Shown here: positions 1 to 9,044 of the stretch, piece by piece
Layout: the number at the start of each line of letters is the position of its first letter
Position numbering within the stretch: position 1 is the first letter of the stretch
Assembly (NCBI RefSeq): GCF_000227665.2
Contig: NZ_CP007030.1
Location: forward strand, 1,798,001 to 1,862,000
Length of the DNA: 64,000 nt
Origin: Thiomicrospira aerophila AL3
GTDB taxonomy: Bacteria > Pseudomonadota > Gammaproteobacteria > Thiomicrospirales > Thiomicrospiraceae
Reading direction: 5' to 3'
Notes under the pieces: model-generated
What the model was told of the DNA's origin: nothing
The model's input: only the letters and a program-made list of their open reading frames with translations
Database searches by the model: none
Translations under genes and position numbers: made by a program

Positions 1-42
1 CATCAGTGCCGCCAATGCCAAGGTTTGAATCGGTTTAATCAT
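1..42 (-). CDS. Start of a secreted protein, possibly DsbC (partial, runs off the window)
   Basis: Only the first 14 codons are present, reading MIKPIQTLALAALM, which looks like the n- and h-regions of a Sec signal peptide. A GAGGA ribosome site lies just before the ATG. It sits 19 bp downstream of xerD on the same strand. In many gammaproteobacteria xerD is followed by dsbC, the periplasmic disulfide isomerase, so dsbC is the best guess from gene order. The fragment itself carries no diagnostic residues. Confidence 0.5.
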   Translation of the reverse strand, partial: MIKPIQTLALAALM

Positions 43-61
43 AGTCTGTCCTCTAATCCGG

Positions 62-964
62 CTATCCGCGCGGATGATGTTGTTGATGAAGCTGTTTGAG
101 TCGCGCTTTAGCGACATGGGTATAAATTTGGGTAGTAGATAAATCGCTGTGTCCAAGCAGTAACTGCACACTGCGTAAATCCGCTCCATGATTAATTAAA
201 TGCGTCGCAAAGGCATGCCGCAACCCATGGGGTGATAGTGTACCAGTGAGACCCGCCTGTTGCGCAAGATTATGGATACGATGCCACAATGTTTGTCGTG
301 TCATCGGGCGACCGATTCGTGAAACAAACACCTCATCCAGCACGGCGCCCGGTTTAAGCAGGCCTGGTCGGGCACGCGCTAAATACTGCGACAACCAATC
401 CTGCGCCCACTCACCTAGCGGAATAATCCGTTGTTTATTGCCCTTCCCCACCACCATCAGCAGGCCTGCTGCTAAATCCACCTGTGCAATCGGCAAGCTA
501 ACGACCTCAGATACTCGTAAACCAGTTGCATACATCAGCTCTAAAATAGCACGATCGCGCAACCCTAACGCTGTGCTGACATCCGGTGCGGCCAGTAACG
601 CATCAATATTTTGCTCTGACAACACCTTAGGAATCGCTTTTAAACGTTTGGGGGCTTGCAACTGTTGTGCTGGATGCACCGACAACCAGGCCTGGTGCAG
701 AGCAAACTTATACAGACGCTTGATAGCCGCCAAGCGTCGGGCAAGCGTTTGCGGTTTAGCTTCTGCCGATAACCCCGCTAAATACTGACGAATATCAGCC
801 TCTTGCCAAGTTAGCCAAGCAGCGGATGTCAAGGCTGTTTCACCGCCAGTCCGCAGCACAAAATCACGTAAGTCACGCTGATAAGCCTGTTGTGTTGCAC
901 GGCTTAAACCTTGCGCAAGATGCAAATAACGCATAAAGGCGGCTAAGGCTTGATCAAATGGCAT
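62..964 (-). CDS. xerD: Site-specific tyrosine recombinase XerD
   Basis: This 300-residue protein matches XerD in length. XerD acts with XerC at the dif site, under FtsK control, to resolve chromosome dimers at division. An N-terminal SAM-like core-binding domain (about 1-90) precedes the catalytic domain. The tyrosine recombinase residues are visible: Arg in GLRVSE, His and Arg in PHGLRH, His in LLGHSDLST and the nucleophile Tyr in IYTHV. The frame is open to a TTG 21 bp upstream, but ATG 964 is preferred because GGAGAGGGGTGGG precedes it. XerC is the alternative; sequence style and the possible dsbC neighbour favour XerD. Three CAGGCCTG copies fall in this gene (359, 461, 687). Confidence 0.9.
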   Translation of the reverse strand: MPFDQALAAFMRYLHLAQGLSRATQQAYQRDLRDFVLRTGGETALTSAAWLTWQEADIRQYLAGLSAEAKPQTLARRLAAIKRLYKFALHQAWLSVHPAQQLQAPKRLKAIPKVLSEQNIDALLAAPDVSTALGLRDRAILELMYATGLRVSEVVSLPIAQVDLAAGLLMVVGKGNKQRIIPLGEWAQDWLSQYLARARPGLLKPGAVLDEVFVSRIGRPMTRQTLWHRIHNLAQQAGLTGTLSPHGLRHAFATHLINHGADLRSVQLLLGHSDLSTTQIYTHVAKARLKQLHQQHHPRG

Positions 965-1001
965 AAGAGACCCACCCCTCTCCAAATTAACGCAGTATAA
1001 A

Positions 1002-1042
1002 ACAAAAAACCCCGGTTAGCAGGCCTGCTGTTAACCGGGGTT
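1002..1042 (-). terminator. Rho-independent terminator of the efflux operon, with CAGGCCTG in its loop
   Basis: Perfect 11-bp arms (1008-1018 and 1032-1042) enclose a 13-nt loop that contains the palindrome GCAGGCCTGC (1019-1028). Read on the minus strand the hairpin is followed by a run of six T. It lies between the end of the RND pump gene (1079) and xerD (964), so it should stop the efflux operon before xerD. Confidence 0.85.
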
Positions 1043-1078
1043 GATCTGTCATCACCAACAGAGCATATTGTTCAAGAC

Positions 1079-4000
1079 TTAAGCCTTCGACAATAACTCT
1101 TTTTCAATTTTGGCCATATCCGTTAACTCTGGCGGAGACGGATAATAGGTCTGCCAAATAAAGTACATCAACGGAATAACAAACAAGGTCAAGACCGTCG
1201 ATGAAATCACCCCAAAGATTAAGCTGATCGCCAAACCACCAAATACGGGGTCTGGAATCATCACAATCGAGGCAAAAATAATCGTCAAGGCCGTTAGGAT
1301 AATCGCTTTGGCACGCACTTTACCGGCCTCGATTACCGAGTCACGCAAGGACATCCCTTCTCGTTGATATTCCAGCGTAAAATCGATCAACAGCAGCGAG
1401 TTACGCACCACAATCCCCGCTAAAGCAATCACCCCAATCATTGAGGTCGCAGTAAAGGCCTGACCTAGCAACCAATGCCCTGGGAAAACCCCAATCATTG
1501 TCAAGGGAATCGCGCCCATCACAATAAACGGCAACATAAACGAGCGATAGTAGCCCACCAAAATCAGATAGATAAACACTAACGCCACCATAAACGCACT
1601 CCCCATATCGCGGAATACGTCCAGGGTGAGGCGCATTTCGCCACCCCATAATAAGGTGTAATCCATCACACCTTTCGGTTGTGCCTCAATAAAGCCTAGG
1701 TTGGCAGTTTGGAAGGTCACGCCTGATTCCGGCAAAGTGACATTGTCGAGCATTTTATCGAGCGTCAGTACGGCATACACCGGACTAGAGCGCAAAAGTT
1801 CACCACTCACCATGGTCATTGAATGCTGATCACGACCCATAATCGGTTTCGCCAAAATACGCTCTTCGATCGTGGCAATCGCTGATAACGGAACCGCCTC
1901 ACCTGAGAAGGAATTAACCCGCAAGGTTAACAACTGCTCCGGTACGGTACGTTCCGCACGAGGTAAACGCACTACAATATTGACCGGTTCACGGACGTTG
2001 TCATAGTGCATATAGCCAAGATTAAAACCGCTCACATAATCACGCAACATTTTGCTGACATTGGCCGGTGCAATGCCTAGCAAGTTGGCTTTTTCACGGT
2101 CGATATTAATTTCATAACTCAAGACGTCATCGGTCACCGAGTTATCCACGTTAATCATGCCGTAAATTTCAGTGAACTTGACACTGATTTCATTCGCAGC
2201 ATCGCGTAACTTGTCATAATCTGGCCCGTAAAGTTCCGCCAAAATCTGTGCTGTCACCGGTGGGCCCGGTGGCGTTTCATAGATTTTCACCTTCGCTTCA
2301 GGGAAATCCTGACGCACCATGGCAAAGCGATCATAAAGCAACTGAGCGATTTCATGCGAACTTAAGGAACGGCGTTCTTTTTCCAGCAAATTCACCCGAA
2401 TTTGCGCAAAATTCTCACCCTGCTTAATTAAATCACCCCGCACCAGCGCGGCAAAATCAATCGGCGCCGGCATGCCTAAATAGACGCTATAGTCAGTGAC
2501 ATAGTCGGTTCGACCAATAATATCACCCACAAAACGTACCACACGGTCGGTCGCTTCGGTTGCTGTGCCCGATGGCATATCGACCTGCACCAAGAAGGTG
2601 TCAGTGTTGTCAAACGGTAACATTTTGACTTCCACACCTAAAGGATGCAGCGGGTTATTCATACCATCTTCGCGCAAGAACTGTACCGCTGGCTGGAACA
2701 TCGCTGCAAACAAACTTATTAACACCACAAACAAGAAGATATTCCGCTTGGTGCGACTGGCAATCATCGGTGCCAAAATTTTGACATAGCCGCGTTGTAG
2801 CCAGTCCTCTTTTTGCGGGTGATGTGACTGAATACTATCGGTCTCGGCCATTTTCTTAATAGCGTTTTTACCCAACCAGCGATAAGCCGCATAAGGTACC
2901 AACATATAGGCAATCAATAATGATGCAATCATCGCCACCGGTACGTTAAATGGAATCGGTGCCATAAAGGGCCCCATCATCCCGGTCACAAACAACATCG
3001 GAATAAAGGCCAAAATAACCGCAAGTGTTGCCACGTTGGTCGGATTACCAATTTCGTTGGTCGCCTTAATCAGTAACTGATCAAAGGTTTTTGGATCGAC
3101 GCCATGCCGTACATGGCGGTGGATATTCTCCACCACCACAATCGCCGCATCGACCAATAGCCCCAGCGATAAAATCAGTGCAAACAGGGTAATTCGGTTA
3201 AGCGTTTGACCAAAAATATAACCGACAATCAGCACCACAAACAAAATCAATGGCACCGTCAAGGTCACAATCAACGCCTCGCGCCATCCCAGTGACACCA
3301 TCAAGATAATCACCACCGCGATAATCGCGATAATCAAACTTTCCACTAACACGTTAACCGCTTTATCGGCCATATCTCCATCATTGCGAGTCACCACCAC
3401 CTGCACATCAGCGGGTAGCATGGCGGTTTGCAAGCTATTAAACTTTGCCATCACCGCATTAGATACCGTTACCGCGTTAGTGCCAGGCTTTTTCGCTATC
3501 GAAATAGTCACCGCTGGTAATTCGCCACGCAGCCCTAATGAACTGGCTGGACCAAACCCAATACGCGTATGGATTTCATCTTCTAACGGCCCTTCTTCAA
3601 TCGTGGCAATGTCACGTAAAAATATCGGTTGGCCTTTATCGGCGCCAATAATAATGTCACCCACTTCTTGCGCACTGCCTAAATAGCCGTTCACTCTAAT
3701 CGGGTGACTGCGGTTATTGTTAACCAGGTTACCCACTGGCATTGAAACGTTAGACCCCATCAGCATGTCGCTAATGTCTTCTAACGACAAACCGGTCATG
3801 GCAATTTTTTGTGAATCCAACCACACATTAACCGCACGCTCTTTACCGCCCAATACTTCGGTAAACGACACCCCCGGCACATTGCGCAGCTGCTCAACCA
3901 GTTTTAAACTGACATCGCGTAAATCAAACCCATCCATTCGCTCAGAGGTAAGGGTCAGGGTTAATATCGGCACATCATCGACATTAATTGGCTTGATAAT

Positions 4001-4438
4001 TGGCTGCTGGGTCGCTGGCGGCATCCGATCCATATTTTGCATCACCTGGTTATAGACTTTAACCAAGCTATCAATCTGGTCTTCACCCACCTTAAACTGA
4101 ACGGTCACCACCCCAAAATCACTGGTAGCATAACCAAAAGTGTTTTCCACCCCGGGTAGCGCATTCATAATCGCTTCCAGCGGTTTGACCACCATGTTAT
4201 TCACTTCTTCTGGTGTCGCGCCGGCTTTCGGCACCATGATATTGGCCGCAGGCACTACAATTTGTGGATTATATTCACGCGGCGTCATAAACAATGATAA
4301 TAGACCCGCCAACATAATGGCGATCATAATCATCATGGTAATTTTAGAATGGATAAACATCTTCGCGAGTTTCCCCGCGCTGTTGAGTTGCAGGTCATCC
4401 TGCCCCATCTTGTTTTGAGGATTTTGAGAATCTGCCAT
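1079..4438 (-). CDS. RND-family efflux pump (AcrB-like inner-membrane transporter) with altered proton relay
   Basis: This 1119-residue protein has the RND layout: one N-terminal membrane helix, a large periplasmic domain, helices 2-6, a second periplasmic domain and the last six helices. These pumps exchange protons for export of drugs, metals or lipids through a fusion protein and an outer-membrane channel; here both are encoded just upstream. The start overlaps the fusion-protein stop by 1 nt (TAATG). Helix 4 reads LLVDAAIVVVEN, so only one of AcrB's paired Asp (407/408) is kept and the other is Ala (about residue 431). Helix 10 reads VVRNSLLLIDF, with Arg where AcrB has Lys940. The substrate cannot be told from sequence. 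Confidence 0.9.
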   Translation of the reverse strand: MADSQNPQNKMGQDDLQLNSAGKLAKMFIHSKITMMIMIAIMLAGLLSLFMTPREYNPQIVVPAANIMVPKAGATPEEVNNMVVKPLEAIMNALPGVENTFGYATSDFGVVTVQFKVGEDQIDSLVKVYNQVMQNMDRMPPATQQPIIKPINVDDVPILTLTLTSERMDGFDLRDVSLKLVEQLRNVPGVSFTEVLGGKERAVNVWLDSQKIAMTGLSLEDISDMLMGSNVSMPVGNLVNNNRSHPIRVNGYLGSAQEVGDIIIGADKGQPIFLRDIATIEEGPLEDEIHTRIGFGPASSLGLRGELPAVTISIAKKPGTNAVTVSNAVMAKFNSLQTAMLPADVQVVVTRNDGDMADKAVNVLVESLIIAIIAVVIILMVSLGWREALIVTLTVPLILFVVLIVGYIFGQTLNRITLFALILSLGLLVDAAIVVVENIHRHVRHGVDPKTFDQLLIKATNEIGNPTNVATLAVILAFIPMLFVTGMMGPFMAPIPFNVPVAMIASLLIAYMLVPYAAYRWLGKNAIKKMAETDSIQSHHPQKEDWLQRGYVKILAPMIASRTKRNIFLFVVLISLFAAMFQPAVQFLREDGMNNPLHPLGVEVKMLPFDNTDTFLVQVDMPSGTATEATDRVVRFVGDIIGRTDYVTDYSVYLGMPAPIDFAALVRGDLIKQGENFAQIRVNLLEKERRSLSSHEIAQLLYDRFAMVRQDFPEAKVKIYETPPGPPVTAQILAELYGPDYDKLRDAANEISVKFTEIYGMINVDNSVTDDVLSYEINIDREKANLLGIAPANVSKMLRDYVSGFNLGYMHYDNVREPVNIVVRLPRAERTVPEQLLTLRVNSFSGEAVPLSAIATIEERILAKPIMGRDQHSMTMVSGELLRSSPVYAVLTLDKMLDNVTLPESGVTFQTANLGFIEAQPKGVMDYTLLWGGEMRLTLDVFRDMGSAFMVALVFIYLILVGYYRSFMLPFIVMGAIPLTMIGVFPGHWLLGQAFTATSMIGVIALAGIVVRNSLLLIDFTLEYQREGMSLRDSVIEAGKVRAKAIILTALTIIFASIVMIPDPVFGGLAISLIFGVISSTVLTLFVIPLMYFIWQTYYPSPPELTDMAKIEKELLSKA

Positions 4439-5538
4439 TATTCAACGCGCTCCAGCATCGCTGTTTGAGTCACTACACGATCACCATTGACCAGGGTTTG
4501 ATTGTTACTCACCACAATCACTTCACCCATATCTAGGCCTGCTTGTACTTCAACATCCGCGCCTTTTTGCGCGCCTAAACGCACCATACGGAACTGCACC
4601 CGCGCATCATCCGTAACCACAAATACACCTTCAATACCGGCGCGATTAACGACGGCCGCTTGTGGAATCATAATCGCTTGGCGCTCGCCACGAATAAAAC
4701 TAATGCGAGCAAAGGTACCCGAGTTAACATTATCCACCACCGGCAAGCTTAATTTGGTGGTATGACCACGAGTACGCGGATTCGCTGCCGCTACTAATGA
4801 ATAAATCTCACCTTCTAGCACTTGGCTAACGCCATCTACCTGAATTAGCGCCTTATCACCCACTTTAATCGCCGCAAATAAATCTTGTGACACTTCAGTT
4901 TGTACGCTTAATGAACGCAAGTTTTCAATCACCACAATCGGATTACCCGGCGCCGCTAAATCACCCGCTACCGCTAACTTTTGCACTATCACACCATCAA
5001 AAGGCGCTCTAACATTAGCATAGGTCAACTGTGCTTCCGCTTGCTCTAAACCGGCACGGGCCGCTGCAAGGTTTTCTTGCGCCACGTTATATTGCAAACG
5101 CACGCCATCAAACTGCTGACGAGATACCGATTCTTCACGTAATAATTGACTGAAACGATCAAAATCGGCCCGTGCATTTTCCAACGCCGCTTGAGCTTGT
5201 TGAAACGCTGCACGCGCTTGCGAAATCTGGCTGTTAATATCTTGTGGATCAATGGTAAACAGCAGATCACCACGCTTAACGTGATCCCCTAACTGCACCG
5301 GTAATGTCTGAATATTACCCATTAAACGCGAAGCAATGCGAGCTTGCTGGTCCGGCACCACCGAACCCGGCACATTCACCAATACCGGTACGGTGCCTAA
5401 CTGCACTTGAGTCACCGTCACTTCATGGGTATTAACGGCATCATTTTGCGCACCGGCTGGGGTTGGCTCATCACTACATCCGCTTAAGCCAAGCGACATT
5501 GCTAGCAGGCCTGCTAAAGCCAAAGAATAACTTTTCAT
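4438..5538 (-). CDS. RND efflux periplasmic adaptor (membrane fusion protein) lipoprotein
   Basis: This 366-residue adaptor should bridge the pump to the outer-membrane channel. It begins with a lipoprotein signal (lipobox LGLSGC, Cys about 21), so it is probably anchored to the outer face of the inner membrane. A lipoyl/barrel-sandwich half (RIASRLMGNI) precedes an Ala/Gln-rich coiled-coil hairpin (about 105-170) and the second half-motif (VRAPFDGVIVQKLAVAGD). Beta-barrel and membrane-proximal domains follow. It is the middle gene of the three-gene operon, directly abutting the outer-membrane factor gene and overlapping the pump gene by 1 nt. A CAGGCCTG copy (5506) lies in the signal-peptide region. 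Confidence 0.92.
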   Translation of the reverse strand: MKSYSLALAGLLAMSLGLSGCSDEPTPAGAQNDAVNTHEVTVTQVQLGTVPVLVNVPGSVVPDQQARIASRLMGNIQTLPVQLGDHVKRGDLLFTIDPQDINSQISQARAAFQQAQAALENARADFDRFSQLLREESVSRQQFDGVRLQYNVAQENLAAARAGLEQAEAQLTYANVRAPFDGVIVQKLAVAGDLAAPGNPIVVIENLRSLSVQTEVSQDLFAAIKVGDKALIQVDGVSQVLEGEIYSLVAAANPRTRGHTTKLSLPVVDNVNSGTFARISFIRGERQAIMIPQAAVVNRAGIEGVFVVTDDARVQFRMVRLGAQKGADVEVQAGLDMGEVIVVSNNQTLVNGDRVVTQTAMLERVE

Positions 5539-6924
5539 TTATGGGTTCTCCAAACTCAAATCGTCTAAATTCATTAAGCCGGTTGCTAAACGTAACCGTG
5601 CTTTTTGTAGGTTAATGGCATACTGCGAATTGACCAGCTCAGCCCGGGCTTTATCTAATTGCGCTTGGCTCGCCAATACTTCAGTCATGGTTGCGATACC
5701 GGTTTCATAACGACGCGCAACCAGTTCTTGTGCTTCAGTCGCAAAACGTTCAGCTGCTTCGTTCGCGGCCAGTTTTTTCAACTCATTTTGGTATTGACGC
5801 CAGGCTTGTAACACCTGCATTCTGACTTCCAACTCGTGGCTACGTAACTGCGCTTGTTCTTCGCGCAGTTTGGCATTGACCTGATCAACACTGCGCTGGG
5901 TAAAGCCAAAATCATAAAAAGTCCAGGTCGCCATCGCGCCAATGGTATAAGACTGGGCACTGAATCCTAACCGGTCATCATTCCACTCACTGCGCGCTAG
6001 CATATTAATTTGTGGATACAAATCGGCACGGGCTACGCCGACCGCTGCTTGCTGGGCCAACAGGGCCCGACGCTTAGCTTGCAACTGCGGGTTATTTAAT
6101 AAGGCTTGATTAAGCAGGCTATCCAAATTGTCCGACGGCAACACCACCGCAACACGCGCCCCCACATCCAGCGGCGCATTAGGCGCCAAGCCCATTAACA
6201 TCCGCAAGCCATCTAATGCCATTTGCTCTTGGTTTTGTGCTTGTTCGAGTAACACCGAAATCTCTGCCGCATTCGCCTGCGCACTGAGTAATTCTGAACG
6301 CACCACGACACCCTGATTGACAAGGTTTTGAGTGGTATTCACATAGGCTTGCGCCGCCGTTAGAGCTTGTTGTGCGACTTCAATAAAGCGCCGAGCAGCA
6401 TGAACGCCCTCATAGGCTTCATAGACATAATAGGTGAGCATTTGCTGAACAGCGACATCGCCTTGCTGTGCGGCTGCTAACATGGCTTCAGCTTGTTGTT
6501 GGAAGTGCGCAATCCGCCCCCCATTCCAAATCGGTAACTGCATTTCAACTGCGGTATTAAAATTGGTGTAGGGATCGGGGTTGTTCAGATCGTCGGGTTT
6601 AAGCCCTGGGTTAGGATTAGTAGGATCAAACTGCCTAAACCCAAAATCACCAAAAGTGGCATTTTTTTGCTGCAACTTCATTCCAAACACATTGAGTGGA
6701 TTGTTACTATGGGTTACCCCAAAAGACAAATTAAATCGCGGCATACGGCCATGTTCCGCCTGACTCACCGCCGCCTGAGCCTGCTCAATTTGCGCCGCTG
6801 TCACATCCCGTTGCGGGTTTTGCGACAGGGTTTGGGTCACACTCTCCGTGAACTCAACGGTTTGCGCCAGCACCGCACCCGAAAAAATACAGCCTAACGC
6901 CACAGCCAAAATACGAGGCTTCAT
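5539..6924 (-). CDS. TolC-family outer-membrane efflux channel
   Basis: This 461-residue protein has a Sec signal peptide (MKPRILAVAL to about VLAQ) and two repeats of long Ala/Gln-rich helices typical of the OEP/TolC family, which trimerise into the outer-membrane exit duct. An AAGGAAAA ribosome site precedes the ATG. It is the first gene of the operon, ahead of fusion protein and pump, so it probably serves that pump. It may also serve the second RND system at 52.8-57.1 kb, which lacks its own channel. A 9-bp inverted repeat (7002-7021) lies about 80 bp upstream. Confidence 0.9.
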   Translation of the reverse strand: MKPRILAVALGCIFSGAVLAQTVEFTESVTQTLSQNPQRDVTAAQIEQAQAAVSQAEHGRMPRFNLSFGVTHSNNPLNVFGMKLQQKNATFGDFGFRQFDPTNPNPGLKPDDLNNPDPYTNFNTAVEMQLPIWNGGRIAHFQQQAEAMLAAAQQGDVAVQQMLTYYVYEAYEGVHAARRFIEVAQQALTAAQAYVNTTQNLVNQGVVVRSELLSAQANAAEISVLLEQAQNQEQMALDGLRMLMGLAPNAPLDVGARVAVVLPSDNLDSLLNQALLNNPQLQAKRRALLAQQAAVGVARADLYPQINMLARSEWNDDRLGFSAQSYTIGAMATWTFYDFGFTQRSVDQVNAKLREEQAQLRSHELEVRMQVLQAWRQYQNELKKLAANEAAERFATEAQELVARRYETGIATMTEVLASQAQLDKARAELVNSQYAINLQKARLRLATGLMNLDDLSLENP

Positions 6925-7001
6925 GTTCGTTTTCCTTGTAAAAAAATAAACTTATTTGCTTAAGCATACGCAGCTTCAAGGGCTACAGCAAACGCATTAA
7001 T

Positions 7002-7021
7002 ATATTAGAAAATTCTAATAT
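7002..7021. promoter_or_regulatory. Inverted repeat upstream of the efflux operon (candidate operator)
   Basis: ATATTAGAA and TTCTAATAT form perfect 9-bp arms around two A. The site is about 80 bp before the channel-gene start. The same half-sites, TATTAGAA and TTCTAATA, recur at 8877-8902. This is the size of site bound by dimeric winged-helix or TetR-like repressors, but no regulator gene adjoins it. Confidence 0.45.
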
Positions 7022-7035
7022 TATAATTCAATAAT

Positions 7036-7677
7036 CTAGCTCAAACAAGCCGCAACAATCCGACGCAACCAAATCAGCTCGCCATGAAAATAATGACTCG
7101 CTGGCTCACGCCAATAAACATCAGGGCGTAAGCTTAATCCACGCATCCAATTGGCCACCTTATGCGGCGGCACCACCTCATCCTGACCACCTTGAATGAC
7201 ACTCCAACGCGCCTCAGTCGGCAGCGTCAACTGATCAAACGCATACAAATTTACCGGCGGTGCCACGGTAATTAAATAACGCGCTTGCAAGGCATCAGCT
7301 TGTGCGAGCGCAATATAACTACCAAACGAAAAACCGCCCAGCGCCAAAGGCAAGTCACCATACAAACCCTGCGCCCAGGTGACGACAGCGGCTAAATCGG
7401 CCTGCTCGCCAAGCCCTTCATCATAAACGCCCTCACTGCGCCCCACGCCCCGAAAATTAAACGCCAAGGTTTGCCAGCCGGCGTCTAAAAAACTTTTCTC
7501 TAGCGTGGTGACCACTTTATTATTCATACTGCCTTCATAAAGTGGGTGAGGATGCAGCAGCACGGCGAGGCCACGCGGGCGCAGCCCCGGTTTCACTGGC
7601 CGCACTCGGCACTCCAATAATCCCGCCTGCCCTGGTACAAATAACGCCTGTGGTCGCTTAAACTGCGTCATAATCAT
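7036..7677 (-). CDS. Small alpha/beta-hydrolase superfamily protein (COG2945-like)
   Basis: This 213-residue cytoplasmic hydrolase has the family layout: HPHPLYEGSMNN near the N-terminus, nucleophile elbow GFSFGS, then an acidic residue in QGGQDEVVP and a His in SHYFHGEL that complete the triad. Such proteins are esterase-like enzymes of unknown substrate. Two in-frame ATG codons two residues apart are both possible starts, with AGG upstream. It is divergent from pdxB, with 52 bp between the starts, and ends upstream of the efflux operon on the same strand. Confidence 0.8.
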   Translation of the reverse strand: MIMTQFKRPQALFVPGQAGLLECRVRPVKPGLRPRGLAVLLHPHPLYEGSMNNKVVTTLEKSFLDAGWQTLAFNFRGVGRSEGVYDEGLGEQADLAAVVTWAQGLYGDLPLALGGFSFGSYIALAQADALQARYLITVAPPVNLYAFDQLTLPTEARWSVIQGGQDEVVPPHKVANWMRGLSLRPDVYWREPASHYFHGELIWLRRIVAACLS

Positions 7678-7729
7678 TAAACCTAACTTGAAACTTACCT
7701 TATTAATTCATTTACTCTTTGGAGCTGCC

Positions 7730-8866
7730 ATGACCCGTCGTATTGTCATTGATGACGCCCTCCCCCTTGCAACTGAGATGTTTAGTCACCTCGGTGACAT
7801 TATATTACTCCCCGGCCGCGCTATTTATGCCCAGGCTGTTGCCGACGCTGATGCACTGGTGGTACGTTCGCGCACCCAAGTCAACGAAGCGCTACTGGCC
7901 AATAGTCGCGTTAAATTTGTTGGCAGCAGCGTAGTCGGCTTAGATCACGTTGACCAGGCCTGGTTAGCGCAACAGGGGATCCATTTTTATTCCGCACAAG
8001 GCTGTAATGCGAACTCAGTGAGTGAGTATATTATCACGCTGCTGGTCGAGCAGGCCTGCTTGCGCCAACAAGACTTTCACCAGCTCACAGTGGGTGTAGT
8101 AGGTGTCGGCCATGTCGGCCAAAAGGTGGTGGCCAAAGCACAGGCGCTAGGATTTAACCTCTTGCTCAATGATCCGCCACGTCAAGATCAAGGCGATGCC
8201 TGTCCCGCTGGCGATTGGCAAGCCTTGGACGACCTATTGCATCAAGCCGACATCATTACCCTGCATACCCCGCTGACCGGTGAGGGCGCCCACCCCAGTG
8301 CCAATCTGATTCACGCTAAGCGCTTGGCTAAACTGCGCGCAGACCAAGTGCTGATTAACGCGGCGCGCGGCGGCATTGTTGATGAGCAGGCCTGGTGCCA
8401 AAGCGCGATGACCACAAAACTAATCGATTGCTGGCAAGACGAGCCTAACATAAACGCAAACCTCTTCAACCAAGCCACGATGGCCACGCCTCACATTGCC
8501 GGACATAGCTATGAAGCCAAGCTAGCTGGCGGTTTATGGGCCTATCAACAGCTATGCCAATTTTGGCAAGAGCCTGAGCAACACCACTGGCAGCAGTCCT
8601 GCCCCAGCACACCGGCACCGCTACAATTCAATAGCGAATTAACGCATTGGCCGGCCATCTTGCTGGACCTGCTCCATCAAGCCTATAACCCCCACCACGA
8701 TCATCAACGTTTGCGGGCTAAAACCATCGAACAGGTTCGGCAACAATTTGAAACACAACGTCGTGATTACCCAATTCGTCGTGAATGGACCCAACACCGC
8801 ATCGCCAAGTTTGCACAAAAAGAATGGAATCAAGCCTTGCAATCACTTGGTTTTCAGCTATATTAG
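7730..8866 (+). CDS. pdxB: 4-phosphoerythronate dehydrogenase (pyridoxal 5'-phosphate synthesis)
   Basis: PdxB oxidises 4-phospho-D-erythronate in the deoxyxylulose-dependent vitamin B6 route. The 378-residue length equals E. coli PdxB. A D-isomer 2-hydroxyacid dehydrogenase fold is visible: NAD-binding GVVGVGHVG, TLHTPLT, the Arg region AARGGIVDE and the catalytic His in PHIAGHS, followed by the PdxB-type C-terminal dimerisation domain. ATG 7730 is chosen over an upstream ATG because TTTGGAG precedes it. Three CAGGCCTG copies (7955, 8051, 8387) encode QAWL, QACL and QAWC. Confidence 0.9.
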   Translation: MTRRIVIDDALPLATEMFSHLGDIILLPGRAIYAQAVADADALVVRSRTQVNEALLANSRVKFVGSSVVGLDHVDQAWLAQQGIHFYSAQGCNANSVSEYIITLLVEQACLRQQDFHQLTVGVVGVGHVGQKVVAKAQALGFNLLLNDPPRQDQGDACPAGDWQALDDLLHQADIITLHTPLTGEGAHPSANLIHAKRLAKLRADQVLINAARGGIVDEQAWCQSAMTTKLIDCWQDEPNINANLFNQATMATPHIAGHSYEAKLAGGLWAYQQLCQFWQEPEQHHWQQSCPSTPAPLQFNSELTHWPAILLDLLHQAYNPHHDHQRLRAKTIEQVRQQFETQRRDYPIRREWTQHRIAKFAQKEWNQALQSLGFQLY

Positions 8867-8876
8867 CAGCGGCTAA

Positions 8877-8902
8877 TATTAGAAAATTAAAAAATTCTAA
8901 TA
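8877..8902. promoter_or_regulatory. Second TATTAGAA/TTCTAATA inverted repeat (candidate operator)
   Basis: TATTAGAA (8877-8884) and TTCTAATA (8895-8902) are the same half-sites as at 7002-7021, here separated by 10 bp of AT. The site lies just after pdxB and about 145 bp before the DUF302 lipoprotein gene, within a very AT-rich intergenic region (8867-9044). Confidence 0.4.
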
Positions 8903-9044
8903 AAATTTTATTATTAGACACCAAAAATTTTCGTTTTCTCTTTTATTCGTAACAGGAGTAGTCTTAATCCCGATCAAAACGAATATTGATTGCGAATTCG
9001 CTTAACACCGAAACCTCGTTATAACCATACAAAGGATAGTAACA

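Noticed and set aside
62-964. XerD as the integrase of a mobile element
   Set aside because: Length, motifs and neighbours match the housekeeping chromosome-dimer recombinase.
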